Shown piece by piece: positions 11,865 to 24,341 of a DNA stretch of 64,000 nt; position 1 is the stretch's first letter, and each line of letters opens with the position of its first letter. Below the pieces are notes generated by a model. It did not search any database, had not been told where the DNA came from, and was given only the letters and a program-made list of their open reading frames with translations. Source of the DNA: Morchella semilibera (taxonomy: Eukaryota > Ascomycota > Pezizomycetes > Pezizales > Morchellaceae). The stretch is from the NCBI GenBank assembly GCA_009192285.1, contig WBVU01000018.1, positions 62,001 through 126,000 of the forward strand, given 5' to 3'. The position numbers were made by a program, and so were the translations under genes.

Positions 11865-13748
11865 TTATCCTCAGCTCGGCTTGCTATAAAATTTTTGAAT
11901 AGTTTCTCCATGTCTAGATGCAAGCGGTTAGTGACATCTTTGTGGTGGATACCTCGGCCTTGGCATGACTACAAGAGTGGCAGCGGGTTAAATAAACAGT
12001 TCCCTGATTAGGAAAAGGGAAAACAATTCTCGGCTGAGTTAGGTAAACATCCAGTTGTGAAATAAGCATTGAATGGTTGCTAGGTCAATGATACCTGGTT
12101 ACGCAATCCCGGCCCCAGAGTCGAAGAAAATCAAACCATCACCGCATGCGTCATGAGCAGAAACTACATCATAGAGTACTTCTAAATGGCCCATTCTTAC
12201 TACATACCGTTTCTCTATCGATCCCCTTTGAGATCTTCTTCTATCGCGGCCACATACTGTATTCACACCATTCATCAAGTCCCGGTTACCCAAATAACTG
12301 GCTGGCTATCCCCGCTCCAGAATTAATTAACCTATCCATGTGAATGGCCAGACTAGACTAGACGGCTTATATGCACGTGTAATCTAGAAGCCTGCCATTA
12401 ACAAGGGACCTGAAATTGGTCAATTTACTTTTCATGGGATGTGATACTGATACACCCCACAATTCAGACTCCTCCATCGGGCCGTTCCGTAAAAGCTTTT
12501 GAAAGGAGACGAGACGATACTAATAGAGACCTCCAGGATAGTTGACCCTCCAGCCATCTCAGGGCTGCACTGTATCCCTTGATCCCCTTTTCCCTCCTTC
12601 CTTCACGGTTGTACAACCAAGTGTAACATACCTGTTCCCCTACACTTTCTTTCTGAAATCGCATCAGAGCACTGGAAAAGGGAGGTACAATTGGTACATG
12701 TACAGAGAGATGCCTGCACGGATCCTTGATTTGAGCGCATAAAGATACACTGATCTCTTATGACCACTCCAACCCGTATGTTGCACGATATGCATCCATA
12801 TCGTCACCACGTGCTTTATGCACCGACGCCAACAATAAACAATGCCAGGGACGACCCTCACAATTAATGCGGAATGAAAGGGGATGAAGAACTTGCATAT
12901 CCCGAAACCAACAAGTTGTCCTATCCGAATTCCTGTATACTCTGAAGTGCTGTGAACATAATAAATACCCAACGCATGGCCATTGCCTTTGCAAACAGAC
13001 AGAATACCGATATCCATACCCGTACCCGTACCCGTCCATACCCATGCCCATGGCCATACCCATGCCAAAGACATCCCCCCGAGCACGCGTCAAGATGTCA
13101 TGCCAGTGGATGTATCAGGAAGTTAGGTTAATCTTAAAAAAAAAATAAGGATGACGAAACGCGCGGCTCTTTACTAGCACAAATCAGGTAAATCTTAGCG
13201 TAGAATTAAGAGTGTCTTTTATATGTTGTAACGCAGATGACTGGTCATGAGTGATAATGTCTCTATTTTGTGCGTGATAACGCACTGACACTGATTTTTG
13301 ATATATAAAGAAAAATAAAAAACAGGGACCCCAAAAGAAAACCCAGACCAGCACCAATAGGGCGATGCAAATACAGGAAACAAACAAAAAATAAAGTAAA
13401 ATAATACAATGTTCTTTCTTCGTCCTCAAACAAGCCCCCAATGAATACAGTAGGTAACATGATACCGTGTTTTGAAGGGTATGAAGTCTATAACTCGATT
13501 TGAATGAGGGAGAGAAGAAAAATAGAAGAGGAATAAATACTACAAATAGAGTTCAACCTATGTCGTTCTGTCCGAACAGTAATACTTACAAAAGCTAGGT
13601 CATAAACCCAAGACAACCATCAGATCCAAACAGTAAATTCCGCAAACTAACACCACCACCCAAGCTCATCGAGAACAGAGGTATCATAAGACACTTAAAA
13701 ATTGAGTAAGATGACAAGGAAACCGATCTATCCTAGAAAGTTTTTGGC
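11865..13748. other. Intergenic region with hexamer-rich stretch
   Basis: No supported gene. A degenerate six-base tandem pattern (CCCGTA/CCCATA) fills about 13008-13070 and creates artificial Gly/Met/Tyr-rich open frames on the minus strand. One TACATGTA occurs near 12695. Confidence 0.55.
13008..13070. repeat. Degenerate (CCCRTA)n hexamer repeat
   Basis: About ten tandem units alternate between CCCGTA and CCCATA/CCCATG variants. The repeat has no coding role that I can defend. Confidence 0.7.
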
Positions 13749-14946
13749 TTATGCGAATGGGGCACGCTCGTGCTTCAAAGCTCTCCTGGTGGCCTGCTTC
13801 TTGGAGCAGTCGAAAGCACCGCCCCATGGGCAAGTACCGGCTGAAGTGTAGTCGTAGCAGGCGATGCTTCCGTCGGTCTGGGACTTGTACCAGCATGGTG
13901 GGCAGGCAGTTCCGACACAAGGCTTGTCTGACATCCCTCCGAGGTATCCAGTGGCGGTAGAGCAAGCAGCGGCTTCGGCATCTTCGTCGGCGTCGGCGTA
14001 GCTGGAAGTATCGGATTTGTCATAGGTTTGTCCTGGAATAGTTTGTTAGTATATCGAAATATGGAAATTGGATGTTTGAGCGTAACATACCAACATAGTC
14101 AGAGTTGACGATCTCGATATCGAAGCAGGTAGACCAAGAGTTGGCCCATCTACCGTCGTAACCGGTCTCTTCGTTAAGAGAACCGAAGCCAGCGTCCCAA
14201 GCCCAAGCCCAGACCATAGCGTGCCTACCGGGCTCAATTTTCTCGGGGAGAGTCAAATCAAAGTAGTTGGCCTTCTCGTTCATGGTGTTTCCGTTGACGA
14301 GAGTAACGGCATCAGCGGAAAAGTTGGCCTGAGCGCCCTGGAGCCAATTTGCCTCAGTGAGGTCGGACTTGTACTTGAGTTCGGTCTCCTTCTGACCAGC
14401 CCAGTAGATACGGATAAGACCGGGGTCACGGTGGTTGGGAGAACCAATGTCCCAGCGGGAGTGACCATTGCCCCAGAAACGCATGCGGAGAGTCTGACCA
14501 GGCACGGCGGTAGTCATAGGGTACTCGGAGGGGTATGTCGCACTATCTTGGCTTCCAGGACGGCAAGCGAGTCCCTCGGTGTTGCTAACGTTGTTCAAGT
14601 TCCATGAGTAGTATGAGGACTCCGTGATCCAGTCGTAATCATAGATCTTATTACGAGGGTAACCATTGCAAGTTCTCACACTATAGAGGATTAAATATTG
14701 TCAGTAAGGTATTCACCATTCCATGAAATTGTCATTGTCCAACGAAAAAAGAAGAAAAGAAGAAAAAGGGGGGGTGCCCATATCATGCAAGGGACAGATG
14801 AGAACTTACGGGTCAACGTTAGGGTCAGCCTTTGCCTCTGCGTAGTTGGTGACATTGGTATCAACACAGGCGAGCCACGAGTGAGCGGCGGCGGATCCAG
14901 CCATAAGGGCGGAAGCGAAGAGAGAGGTTGCAGTTTGGAACTTCAT
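13749..14946 (-). CDS. Secreted His-initiated copper-monooxygenase-like protein
   Basis: Exons 14946-14810, 14680-14091 and 14032-13749 (introns 129 and 58 bp) encode 336 aa. The start MKFQTATSLFASALMAGSAA is a signal peptide, and cleavage after AAA would expose an N-terminal histidine (HSWLACVD), the hallmark of the lytic polysaccharide monooxygenase histidine brace. A second candidate ligand lies in WGNGHSRWD, and an aromatic core reads HAMVWAWAWDAGFG. The catalytic-like domain spans about residues 21-255. It is followed by an acidic linker (DADEDAEAAA) and a Cys-rich C-terminal module with the pattern CVGTACPPCW...CPWGGAFDC. It does not read like AA9; assignment to another LPMO family or to a non-catalytic relative is inference. 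A leader of about 200 bp upstream is A/G-rich. Confidence 0.75.
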
Positions 14947-15249
14947 TTTGAGAATTGTTTTAATGATTGTGCTGATTCGAATTAATTTGACTAATTGAGG
15001 ATTTTAAAGCTGCAAAGGAGTGCGCAGAAAATCAATTCTCAAGAGAGTGTGAGTAATAATAAAAAAAGAATGAATGTCAAACACAAGGTGAGTGAGTGAA
15101 TGTGTTGGTAGAGAGAGGGGGATAGAAAGTCAGATCTGGGAAGGAAGTCCCTTGGTTCTTGTAGTCTGAAAGGTTGAGGGGGGGGAGAAAGGGAGAAGAG
15201 AGGAAAGGGATTAGGGTGTAATGAAAGAAATGCCGAGAAAGCGCGCGAG

Positions 15250-15305
15250 TGTGTATTGGGGTGTGGGTGTGTGGGTGTGTGGGTGTGTGTGTGTGTGTGT
15301 GTGGG
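15250..15305. repeat. GT-rich microsatellite
   Basis: The stretch consists of GTGTGGGTGTGTGGG-type units ending in a pure GT run, with a long G-tract 40 bp further on. It lies about 300 bp upstream of the His-initiated secreted protein. Confidence 0.85.
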
Positions 15306-16591
15306 TATGTTTGTGTGTATGTAAAAGGGAGGGATGTGATGGGATGGGGGGGGGGGGGGGGGAGGGGTGGGGAAGAGAGAGAGGAGGACGGTGCGGCAAT
15401 CCTAGTCTCGGGTTCCTTGGATATGCAACTATAACATCCTTCCCACTCTAAGCAGGTACATAATGCACAGGGCCTGGTTTTCTTTTTTCTTTTTTCTTTT
15501 TTTCTTTCTGTGCTTTGTGCCCTGGTGCTTTGGTAGGTACATACATGTAGAGAGTACTAAGCACCCTATTTCCCTCCCCCAGTAAATTTAATCCCTGAGT
15601 ACATATGAGTGCTACCGTTTCAGCCATTCAACTGAGTTATTTCCACTTCAGGGGGAGATTTATCTAAATTCAATTTTTTCTCTCTCCGTTTGTTGTCCAC
15701 TCATAGTATGCGTTTTCCTATTAACGGGTTTTCCCTTTTAGAGATCCTTCCTTCCTTCTCAACACTTCATACCAAGTACATGTGTACATGTAATTTCACT
15801 TCCCCCACTACTCCACTCAAGATTCAAGAAGCATCACGTCTCTCTCATCTCGTTTAATATCAACTCTTGTATCCGCCGTTACGGATGATCCGGCACTCGG
15901 TTGCTGCATCTAGTACTACTAGAGTAATGATGTAGCCTTTAATTCTGTCTATCCTGTATGGAGGGGTGGGGTGGGTGGGGGGCCTGTAGATACAGTCGCC
16001 TCATCCTCAGCTGTCGAGTGCTCTACCACTCAATGGACATCGATGCCATCCATAATTTAGACACTATCATCTACCAATTCAGGAAATCAGTTGGCCTGTA
16101 GTTTTCGTTGTTCGTCACATGTGGGCTGTACCTGAGCGGCACAGTGGCACAGTCGGGGATTTGATTTCTCTTCTTCTTCTTGTTCCTCTTCTTATGTGCA
16201 TGTATGTGTGTACATATTCTTCCTTCCTCAGCCAAACGCCTCACCGTTCCTGCATCTCGGTTGCTCCCAGCCCCTGTTGCTCTGCCCCTGAACCTTACCC
16301 TTCTCTGTCAACGGTTAACTTTTGGGTGGCAACCACTCGGTACGCTAAACCGTTACTGCCTTCGGTTGAAGTTCTATTCGCTCGTTCCTGTTGTCCCGTC
16401 TGAAAGCCCCATACTACTTGAATACAAACCTTCCCATATTCAATCAACTTATTTACACATCCATCCATACACATATGTACATGAGCAAGCCAAAACAAAG
16501 CACACGGCTCGGCTTTTTTGCGAATATGCCAATGTATGCTGGTTGCTGCTGTGTGTGTGCAATATTGTGACAGCATCACATACTCGTCCTT

Positions 16592-16695
16592 CCATGACGT
16601 TTCCGAACACAACCAATATTGCATACCATACAAATAGGGGGACTTGGCACCTTTTTGTGTGTATGCAATAACAGTCGTGTTCGGAAACGTTATGG
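16592..16695. repeat. Long imperfect foldback hairpin
   Basis: The arm at 16592-16626 pairs with 16661-16695 over 35 positions with about 30 matches, leaving a 34-base loop. The stem contains GACGTTTCCGAACAC on one side and GTGTTCGGAAACGT on the other. No coding frame is conserved across it. It could be a small foldback element or the precursor of a fungal microRNA-like RNA. Confidence 0.8.
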
Positions 16696-19600
16696 AATTA
16701 GTAGTACATACAACACCCCCATACAGCTGTCACCGTCAACTCGGCTACATCAATTTGAGGTTTTGTTTGATTTCGGATTGGATTTGGCAGTTACGTCCTG
16801 ACTGACTGACTGACTGCTTCGGCGGCACAAACCAATTCGCAGCTTTCCAAGAAGAATGAGGAATTGATCCCCCGAATCATACATCAATGTTTGTGGTTAT
16901 GTTTGATTGTCCCCGTATCGATTGGCTGCTGCCCGTCCATTATTGTTGGTGATCTTTGAATAAGGTGAGATTTCGTGCCTGACTTGGACTGCTCCGTGCG
17001 GACTGGCTGGCCTCGATCTACGCCTAGACACACACAAGATTCAAGTGCAAATGGCGGCAGCCTTGGCCACCGCAACCTTCTCCTCTCGGGAAAGAAATTA
17101 AAGAGAACAATCTTGGCACAATTTCTCCCAAAGAGCTTGTCGAGTTCTAGAGGCTTCAAGAAAAAGACCCGAGGATTTCATCCCCCATAGCCAGACTAAA
17201 AAAATCCGAATCAGCTTCACCCCAGACTTTCACCTCCCTCACTCGGTCGGCAATCCACACCCGTCACCCTGGATTATTAACCCCCGGGTCCCCCCCCCCA
17301 CCCACCCTCCGACCCCGGCAAGGGTGTTTGGTGGTTCATGAACCTGGGCCAGAAGAAATATCAGAGGCCCAACATGGCCACGCGTCCGCTCTCCTTCTCG
17401 GTTCACAGGGCAGCTTCTTTTCTCATCTCATCTCTCCCCCCGACTAACAGCAAAGAAGCTTTTGGATATCCTGCATAAAATAGAATTAGGAAAAGAATCA
17501 AGACCAAGACCTCAGATCGATGGTGTTACTCTTGCTTGTTTCTACCCCCCTCCCCCCGTTCAATCAATTGGTTGGGTTAGCCTCAAGAACCACGCAAGGC
17601 AAATTTCCCAGGGGAAATACATGTTACCTACGTGTGCAACTCAACCCGAGCGAGTAGCCGTAGGGCTAATCTGTACTCTGCCTGCCATGATCTCTCGGGA
17701 AATTGAGATTAATACGGCACTAAAAAGTTTGTGCCCGGATTGATTTTCGTCGCTACCGCTGTAGTGGCACTTTTGGAGGGCCTTTTGATATATTTGAATC
17801 TCAGAGAAGGCGGATGGGGCTTTCTGGCTCCAAGTTTCAAGCGTCTTGGCAGGTTCTTTGTTCTCTGCGAGTTCTTCTCCGCAAAATACGAATACCCGTA
17901 CATTGTAATCAAATCGTAAACAGCCCTACGGCTGTATCTACATATCAATTAATTCCCGGGTCCAAACAAATGACACCCCGACATCCAGCCCTCAATCCAC
18001 AAAAAACAAATTGCAGACCACCAGTTCTCAACTGCTGTCTCTCCGTGCCATAGGAGGACCGTCATAATCTTGGACGTCGTGGTCGACATGCATTTTTAAA
18101 CAGAAAGCAGTGGCGGTTGTGATTGGTGGGCTGCGAGTGTCTTACCACGCGCCCAATGGGGTTCGAGGGGGGTTCTCCAATGGTACTTGCCGTGAGATGA
18201 GCAAGCGAGCGGTGAGAAAAGTCGGAGCAAGAGAGTGTCATGTCGTTTCCCGACGACGGGATACAGACATACATGTATCCACGCGCGCCCGACGGGTATT
18301 TGTTTGAGGATTTATTTTAAACAACCTCCTACATGTCTGTAATTCCGTATGTAGTTTCCCTAACCCAGCTGGTTACATATGTCGAAGAAGAAGAAGAAGA
18401 AGAGAGTACCTGCATACACAATCCAATCTATCTATGACAGTATACCAGGTATGATCCATGGGCCTGGTCAACAACTCCTCGTCCACAACCGTTTATCCGA
18501 GTTACACGTGTGTGTTACAGCGTGTAGATACACATTTTGTGCCTACATACTTATGTACTCGGGGCGACTGCAAACTCGCGGGATAATTCAAATTGAAGGG
18601 GGATCCGATCTTTTTTCTTCTTTTGTTTTTGCGGCACAAGAAAGGGGCGGTACATGGTGGCAGTGGCAGAGATCTCTCATCTGGTGGCGCTGCACGCCCT
18701 ACATATATACCCGGCCGCTGGTTATCGCGATAAAGGACGTTTTGGCGGGCGGTGGTGGTGGTGGTGGATGAGTGGGGGTTTGGGGTTTGGAAATTGGGAA
18801 TTGGAGGTGCAAGCTGAGGTGAGATGATCGTGCAAATCAATTGATCAGCTACCCATACATACAATCCACAATTAAGCTCGCCCGCGTACCTGCAGTAGCC
18901 CCCCCCCCTCTCCATCACATCATACTGTGAGCAGCGATGCGCCAAGTGTACCACTGCGACACGACCATAAATGTGGGCTACATACAACATTGGACATGTA
19001 CGTACTCGTACCCGTACTCGGACCCGTCCGTCCGTACCTACAAAAGAGTTTGACCGCCAGGGCTCGAGAGCGCACGGCACAGCTCTGCGGGTGAGTAATC
19101 GCAAGCAAATCGAGTGATGGGCCGTGACGTGACCCGCGTGGGTAACCAGGCCTGTGGGGCGGGGGCGAGTGATGCTGTGTGATCAGAATGGGGTTTTTGT
19201 TTTGGTTGTTTGGTTCGTTACTCGTGTAAGTGGCCGTGGGTGGTTGTTTATGCTTCGTATTGTCTTGATGGTCTTGTTTATAATTACATGTAGCCTTAAT
19301 TGCATGGCTATGACAATACCACAGAACACCTCTCTCCACCGCGCCGCCACCCCACAACAGGAACAAACCAAGACACACATATCAAACTGAGAACCAGGAC
19401 CTGCCACTGCCCCACACCACGAGCGGGAATACCTACCACGGACCCGTCCCCAAAGCTACACAATGGCGCAGGGGTCCCGGGCATAATCTACTACATATTA
19501 CTACTACTACGGAGGCCGAGTCCAACGCCAGGTTTTGGGACCAGAGGTACATGGACCCAAACAGGGGGGCAGCAACATGTATAGCAAGTCAGTCGTGAGC

Positions 19601-21157
19601 CATTGCCATACAGGTCCTGGATCCCTACGAGGTCATACATTGGCAGATATCGACAACCACTATAAAATGACCCCACCTCCCCGCCAAACACAGTCGATGT
19701 CCACCACAATCCCACAGCCCACCACGCCCGTGCGCCCGCCGCGGGCAAGCTAAGGAACGCTGCTCTCCATGTATATAGTCCGGCACAGGCTGGGGCCGGC
19801 GGAATGGCAGGACGACAGTGACGCCGGCAGAGGCGCGGGCAACGTAGGTCACGTCGGAACAGCAGATACAACCTCGATCCTCCACCCTCTACAGCCGCCC
19901 CGGTCGCGCGGGGCGGTATATAACCAGGGTCAGGTCCCAGACCGGGGCCGGGGAGAAATAGCTATTCCTCTGTACATCCGCAGGAAAAAGCGAGAAGCGT
20001 GAAACGGGTGCCTCCAACCTGACATCCCCAGACCTGCAATATAACCCCATAGTCAGCCTTTTGACAAGTCTGGAAAGCGGATAGGGGCTACCCCAAATGA
20101 AAACATAAAGGTTATTGCAGCCCAAGCCAGGAAGGCCGGATTGGGGGGAAATGTATACAGAATCATTGACAGCATGCCAATTGCAGCAGTAGTATAGGGC
20201 TAGGGAGATCGTAAAAAGTGGTGAATGTAGTCTAGAGGCCATGGTATCTATTCTGTATTTTGTTGTTGCTTTTCATTTTTGTTTTCGGTTTTGCATTGGG
20301 TTGCACCCGCTGTTTCTTCACTTTTTTCCTGTGGGTGCACGTATCCTATACGAAGTGAGGGGATACGAACTGGCACCCGCGAATTTTATATCGAGAGTCT
20401 TCTGTAAACACCTACGTACGTACGTAGCGACACCCCCCACCAAACCGCACACCAAAATCTCCAGACCGGCAGTACACCACCACCAACTGCAGCATAGTAT
20501 ACCCCGCAACCCCCCCCCCCTCGGGTTTGGCATAGCTATCCCCCGGACCGCCACCTGCGATTACATTGACTTGTCCTCCATGCCGGAAATCACTTCCTTA
20601 GGGGGGACTATCCTTCAGGCACTAGGCGGTGACATATATATTAGGCTACCGTCGTTGTTGAGATGTGCTTAGGGACAGGGCAGGGTTTTTAGGGACCCAT
20701 ATTTGGTCCGGATAGCACGCACTGTTGTCGCCGAGTGACGCCCCATGACCGCCCACGGACCAGAACCAGCGTTCGTGTGGCCGGGGTGTGTGTACATCTA
20801 TATATGTACATGTATGCTTTAAACCGGGGGCTGGAGGTCTATCACCGCGGGGGGGGTTGCATGGGGTATCACTCGGCCTGCGGGGACCGTAGAACCTTTC
20901 TACTCTACGCCCGTGTGCTGCGGTCTGCTGCGGGGACAGGTAGGATATGATCGGTCGAGGGTGTAGGGGGATGTTATAGCTACATGTACGTACTAGCTGG
21001 GTCATCGTGCAGTATGTATGCAATTTGGTTTCCTTTGAAGCCGGGTATGGTGGCTCTATCTATTGTTTTAAAGAGTAGCCGCTATATATTACACAATAAA
21101 AAAAGGAAATGAACGCACCCTCTAAAACAAAACAAAAAAAAAAAAACCAGAACCCCA

Positions 21158-22503
21158 CTACGCCGTCGCCTCCCACTCCAGCTGCCCCATCAAAACATAA
21201 CTCTCCCAACTGCGTCCCCTCTCGCCTAGCTTCAGCTCTGCCACCTCCCCCCCGGCACCGGCCCACCCCCGGAACAGCTCGCGCCAATAACACACCTCCG
21301 CCGCGGGCGCCAGGTACCAGTCGCGGAAGAGGCGGACCGTGTTGTTCGCGATGCGCTCGGCCTCGGCCGGGTGCGCGAGGTAGTACTGCACCTTCTCCTC
21401 GAGGTCGGACCAGTCCGGGAGGACCTCGACATAGTTCTGGTCGGGGCCCGAGGACTGCATGAGGAACGATTGGTATTGGCGCCAGGCGAGGCGGGGGGTG
21501 ATGATGATGCTTCGGCAGTGCTGAAAGTAGCGGAGGCGGCCAGAGTAGGTTACGCCCTATTTTATTTTGCCGTCCTATTAGCATCACCGCGCTCGCTTTC
21601 TAGAATGGAGGGGACAGGACAAACCTCGGTGTAGATTAAAAACTTGTATTTGCAAAACTCCTCAATCTTTAGCGCATTCGTCTTCCAGTCGAGCTCGGCC
21701 ACATCGCTCCAGCTCTTTCCCCTCGCCACCTCGAGCAGCTTCCCCCGCAGCTCGCCGTTCCAGTGGACGGTGCCGCGCCAGATGGCGAGGCTGCTCTTGT
21801 CCTCCCAGGTCAGCGCGCGGTCCACCTCGTCGATCTTCTCGCGCGCCTCGGCGTACGAGCCGATGTGCGGCTCGGGCCACGACCAGAAGCCAAAGTCGGG
21901 CATGATCCACGTGTCGTGGACCTCGCCGTCGTTGCCGCTCCAGGCCAGCGACCAGGTGTTGGGTGCCGGGTGGTCATTGACGAGGAATTGGAACTCGATG
22001 TTTGGGATCTCTTTGGGGGCGGGGGCGGTGAGGAGGGCGCGGTGTATCTGGTGGAGGATTGCGGATTGGCGCTGGTAGTGTTAGGAGGAGTAGAAGGGGG
22101 GAGGAAAGGGTACTTACATGCCAGACATCATCGCCCTTTGCAACAATGTAGAGCTTCCCATCGTAGATCCTCGCCCTCACGAATCCCTTATCCCCATCGC
22201 GGAACGGCGCCTCCCCGATATCGCCGCGTGCCCTGGCAACGTCAATCTCGGTGGAGAGGCCGGGGAACTTTCCGGCGCACTCGGCGGCGTTGAAGAAGAG
22301 GTTTTCCCTGTCTGTGGCTGGGTTGAAGGGGCTGATCTTGGGGTTGGGCGGGTGAGTGGGGAGTGTCACTGCTGTTGGTGGTGGTGGTGGGGGTATTGGG
22401 ACCCTGTAAAGTGTAAGAGACTGAAGAAGCAGATGCAGAAGAGGGAGGCGGCGATGAGGTAGAGGAGCCGTGGGGGCAGAGATGTCAGCAGTGGAGTCTG
22501 CAT
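21158..22503 (-). CDS. CAP10-type glycosyltransferase (GT90), frame disrupted near N-terminus
   Basis: GT90-family enzyme, related to fungal capsule xylosyltransferase CAP10; predicted type II membrane protein of the secretory pathway. Exons 22503 to about 22118, 22071-21625 and 21556-21158, with introns of 46 and 68 bp. The ATG at 22503 starts a short cytosolic tail and a membrane anchor (LLYLIAASLFCICFFSLL). Downstream family motifs: FFNAAECAGKFPGL, WSWPEPHIGSYAEAREKI, AIWRGTVHWNGELRG, GVTYSGRLRYFQHC and MQSSGPDQNYVEV, then AEVCYWRELFRGW near the end. The anchor and the first motif are in different frames: the anchor frame runs into a stop within a CAC/CAG run around 22370, where a one-base indel would explain the difference. 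Acceptor specificity is unknown. Confidence 0.8.
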
Positions 22504-23372
22504 TGTGGGGGGGCCCTAGAAGAAGGAAAGAAGAAAGGAAAGAAGAAAGGAAAGAAGGAAGGATGGAAGGATGGAAAGAAGGGATGCCCAGTACGTATTT
22601 AGATAGAAACCAGTTCCTCTCCTTCATCCAAGCTCCCCTTGGGCTCAGGAGTGAATTGTTCAGCATAAGGTACATAAGTACATGGACTCCTTGGCTCCTC
22701 TAGTCGATGCTCTCTGTGGTTACCGGATCGGGATGGAGCAATCAAGGTGAATGGATCAGCAGTCGCGAGTATATACTGCAGTCATTAATCTGCATCAGAG
22801 GGCGGTTATAAGCTATCCTGATATGAATATGATGATCTATCCTGATATGTGGGGATGGGGTATTTACCTATGGATTGAAGCAATGGCGTTCTTGGATGTG
22901 TATGGAGAGGTTCTTTCTTCTTTCCCACTGACAGACACAAGAGCTGAGCTGAACTGAACTGAACTGAACGAACTAAAGACTTAGCTACAGGCACAGGTCT
23001 TGAATATACACGCTATAATAACACACATCTTCACGTATATAAATTAAATAATTCAATTTATCCAATATCTTCTACAGCGTCGTAAGCGCCAAGTTCTGGG
23101 AATATCCGTACATTTACATTTACTTCTCATCATCATCGACCCCACTCACTCACTCAACTCCCCTCCATGCGGGGCAATATACAGAGATTCTACCTGAAAC
23201 AGACCCGTCGATCTTTAATATCTGTATATATGTAGGTATGTATGTACTCTACTCTACGTCTGGTCTGGTGCAATTCAGTTCAATTCAATATATCCTTAAT
23301 TCAATTCACGATACTAATCATAACCCTACATAGCTACTACATATCACATACATACAAACAAGACACCCCAAT
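22504..23372. other. Intergenic between GT90 and AA9 genes
   Basis: A purine-rich GGAAAGAA repeat at about 22516-22580 lies just upstream of the GT90 start and may be leader sequence. A five-base CTGAA iteration lies near 22944-22970. The rest is AT-rich without coding signals. Confidence 0.55.
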
Positions 23373-24341
23373 CTAGCCAGTCCACTTGGCCGGCCCAGGG
23401 ATGGTATAGGTGGTCGCCGTCGAAGAATATATATCGATCGTGATACTGCACACGCACCCCATCAGCAGCCATACAATCACACACACACACACACACACAG
23501 GCAGTACTCACCCCGGATCACTCGCCGCATAAGCCCCCGGGAACGACGTCAGATACGCCCCCGACGGCACGCCCGTCCCGCTGCCCGTGACCGTGAGCTG
23601 CGCACACTCGGGATAGAACTGCGGCGCGTTTGCCTGGTGCAGGGCAATGAGCTCGTGCTACTCCCCGGTCCGTCCGTTAGCGTTCGGGGGAAACAAAAAA
23701 AAAAGAACAGGAAGGAATATATAAGCACCCTGATCAGGTAGTTCCCCGGCGCCAGGTTCGCCGGGATGGTGGTGGTCCACTGCAGGTTCGCCATCACCTG
23801 CCCGAGCCCCACGACCCGGCGTTGACAGTGCCTGACAGCAGCCCGGCCTCGTCAATCTTGAACCACTTTACGCCGTCGCCGTCGCTGTCGGCAAAGGTGT
23901 CGCCCACCCGCGCCATGTACTATCCCTCCCGTTAGCAGCTAGGGTTCGGAGGGGGGGGACGGAGACACTTACGACTAGGACAGGGCCCTCGGCGTGTGTC
24001 CACTGGGCCCATTTGGCGACGACGGTGCCCCCGGCCGCCACGGTCGCGACTTGGGCCGCTGGGCCGGTCCCGGGGGTGTTGCCTACCCGTCCGTCAGTCA
24101 GTCGTTACAAGTTGGCGGGGGGGGGGGGGGGCGTACACTTGAGGTAAGCGTCGGTGGGCGAGTACAGCGGGTCGTAGGAGCTGTACTGGCGCTGGATCGT
24201 GGACTGGCCCGTGGCGGGGTTGTACGGCGACCAGCCGACGTAGGTGGTTCCGTCAATGACGTACTGGGTGACGCCGCCGTGGGCGAGGGTCTGTCCGAGG
24301 AGGCACAGGAGGGCGGCGGTAATGGTAGTGGGGAGCTTCAT
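23373..24341 (-). CDS. AA9 lytic polysaccharide monooxygenase, one frame break
   Basis: Secreted copper enzyme of family AA9 that oxidatively cleaves cellulose or related glucans. Exons: 24341-24137, 24082-23973, 23919-23729, 23657-23512, 23445-23373. The signal peptide ends ...LLGQTLA and exposes the active-site histidine in [11 protein letters not shown]. The second copper ligand is the His of [11 protein letters not shown] and the axial tyrosine lies in [19 protein letters not shown]-type stretches ([12 protein letters not shown]) and [20 protein letters not shown] are typical of the family, and there is no cellulose-binding module. Exon 3 is 191 bases, one short of frame: the frame changes between NAGSWGSG and MANLQW near 23810, inside a G-rich run. 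The last intron contains an AC/GT microsatellite. Length without the break is about 240 aa. Confidence 0.85.
23480..23499. repeat. CA microsatellite inside AA9 intron 4
   Basis: A short perfect CA run lies within the last intron of the AA9 gene on the plus strand and reads GT on the coding strand. Confidence 0.9.

Larger units (their letters stand above)
14947..21157. other. 6.2-kb intergenic region rich in simple repeats
   Basis: No supported gene. Contents: a GT microsatellite at 15250-15305, a G-run at 15346-15361, a TTTTTTC tract near 15480-15505, a 104-bp foldback hairpin at 16592-16695, a GGT run near 18752-18768, and TACATGTA palindromes near 15543, 15786, 18271, 19288, 20806 and 20983. 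The longest open frame, at 18502-19104 on the minus strand, runs through repeats and has no domain. Confidence 0.55.

Noticed and set aside
12664-13093. Minus-strand Gly/Met/Tyr-rich open frames
   Set aside because: Produced by the CCCRTA hexamer repeat; no start context, domain or splice logic.
16119-16671. Overlapping open frames on both strands
   Set aside because: Cover the foldback hairpin region and show no protein-like conservation or domain.
18502-19104. 200-residue minus-strand open frame
   Set aside because: Passes through GGT and other simple repeats, with no recognisable motif and biased composition.
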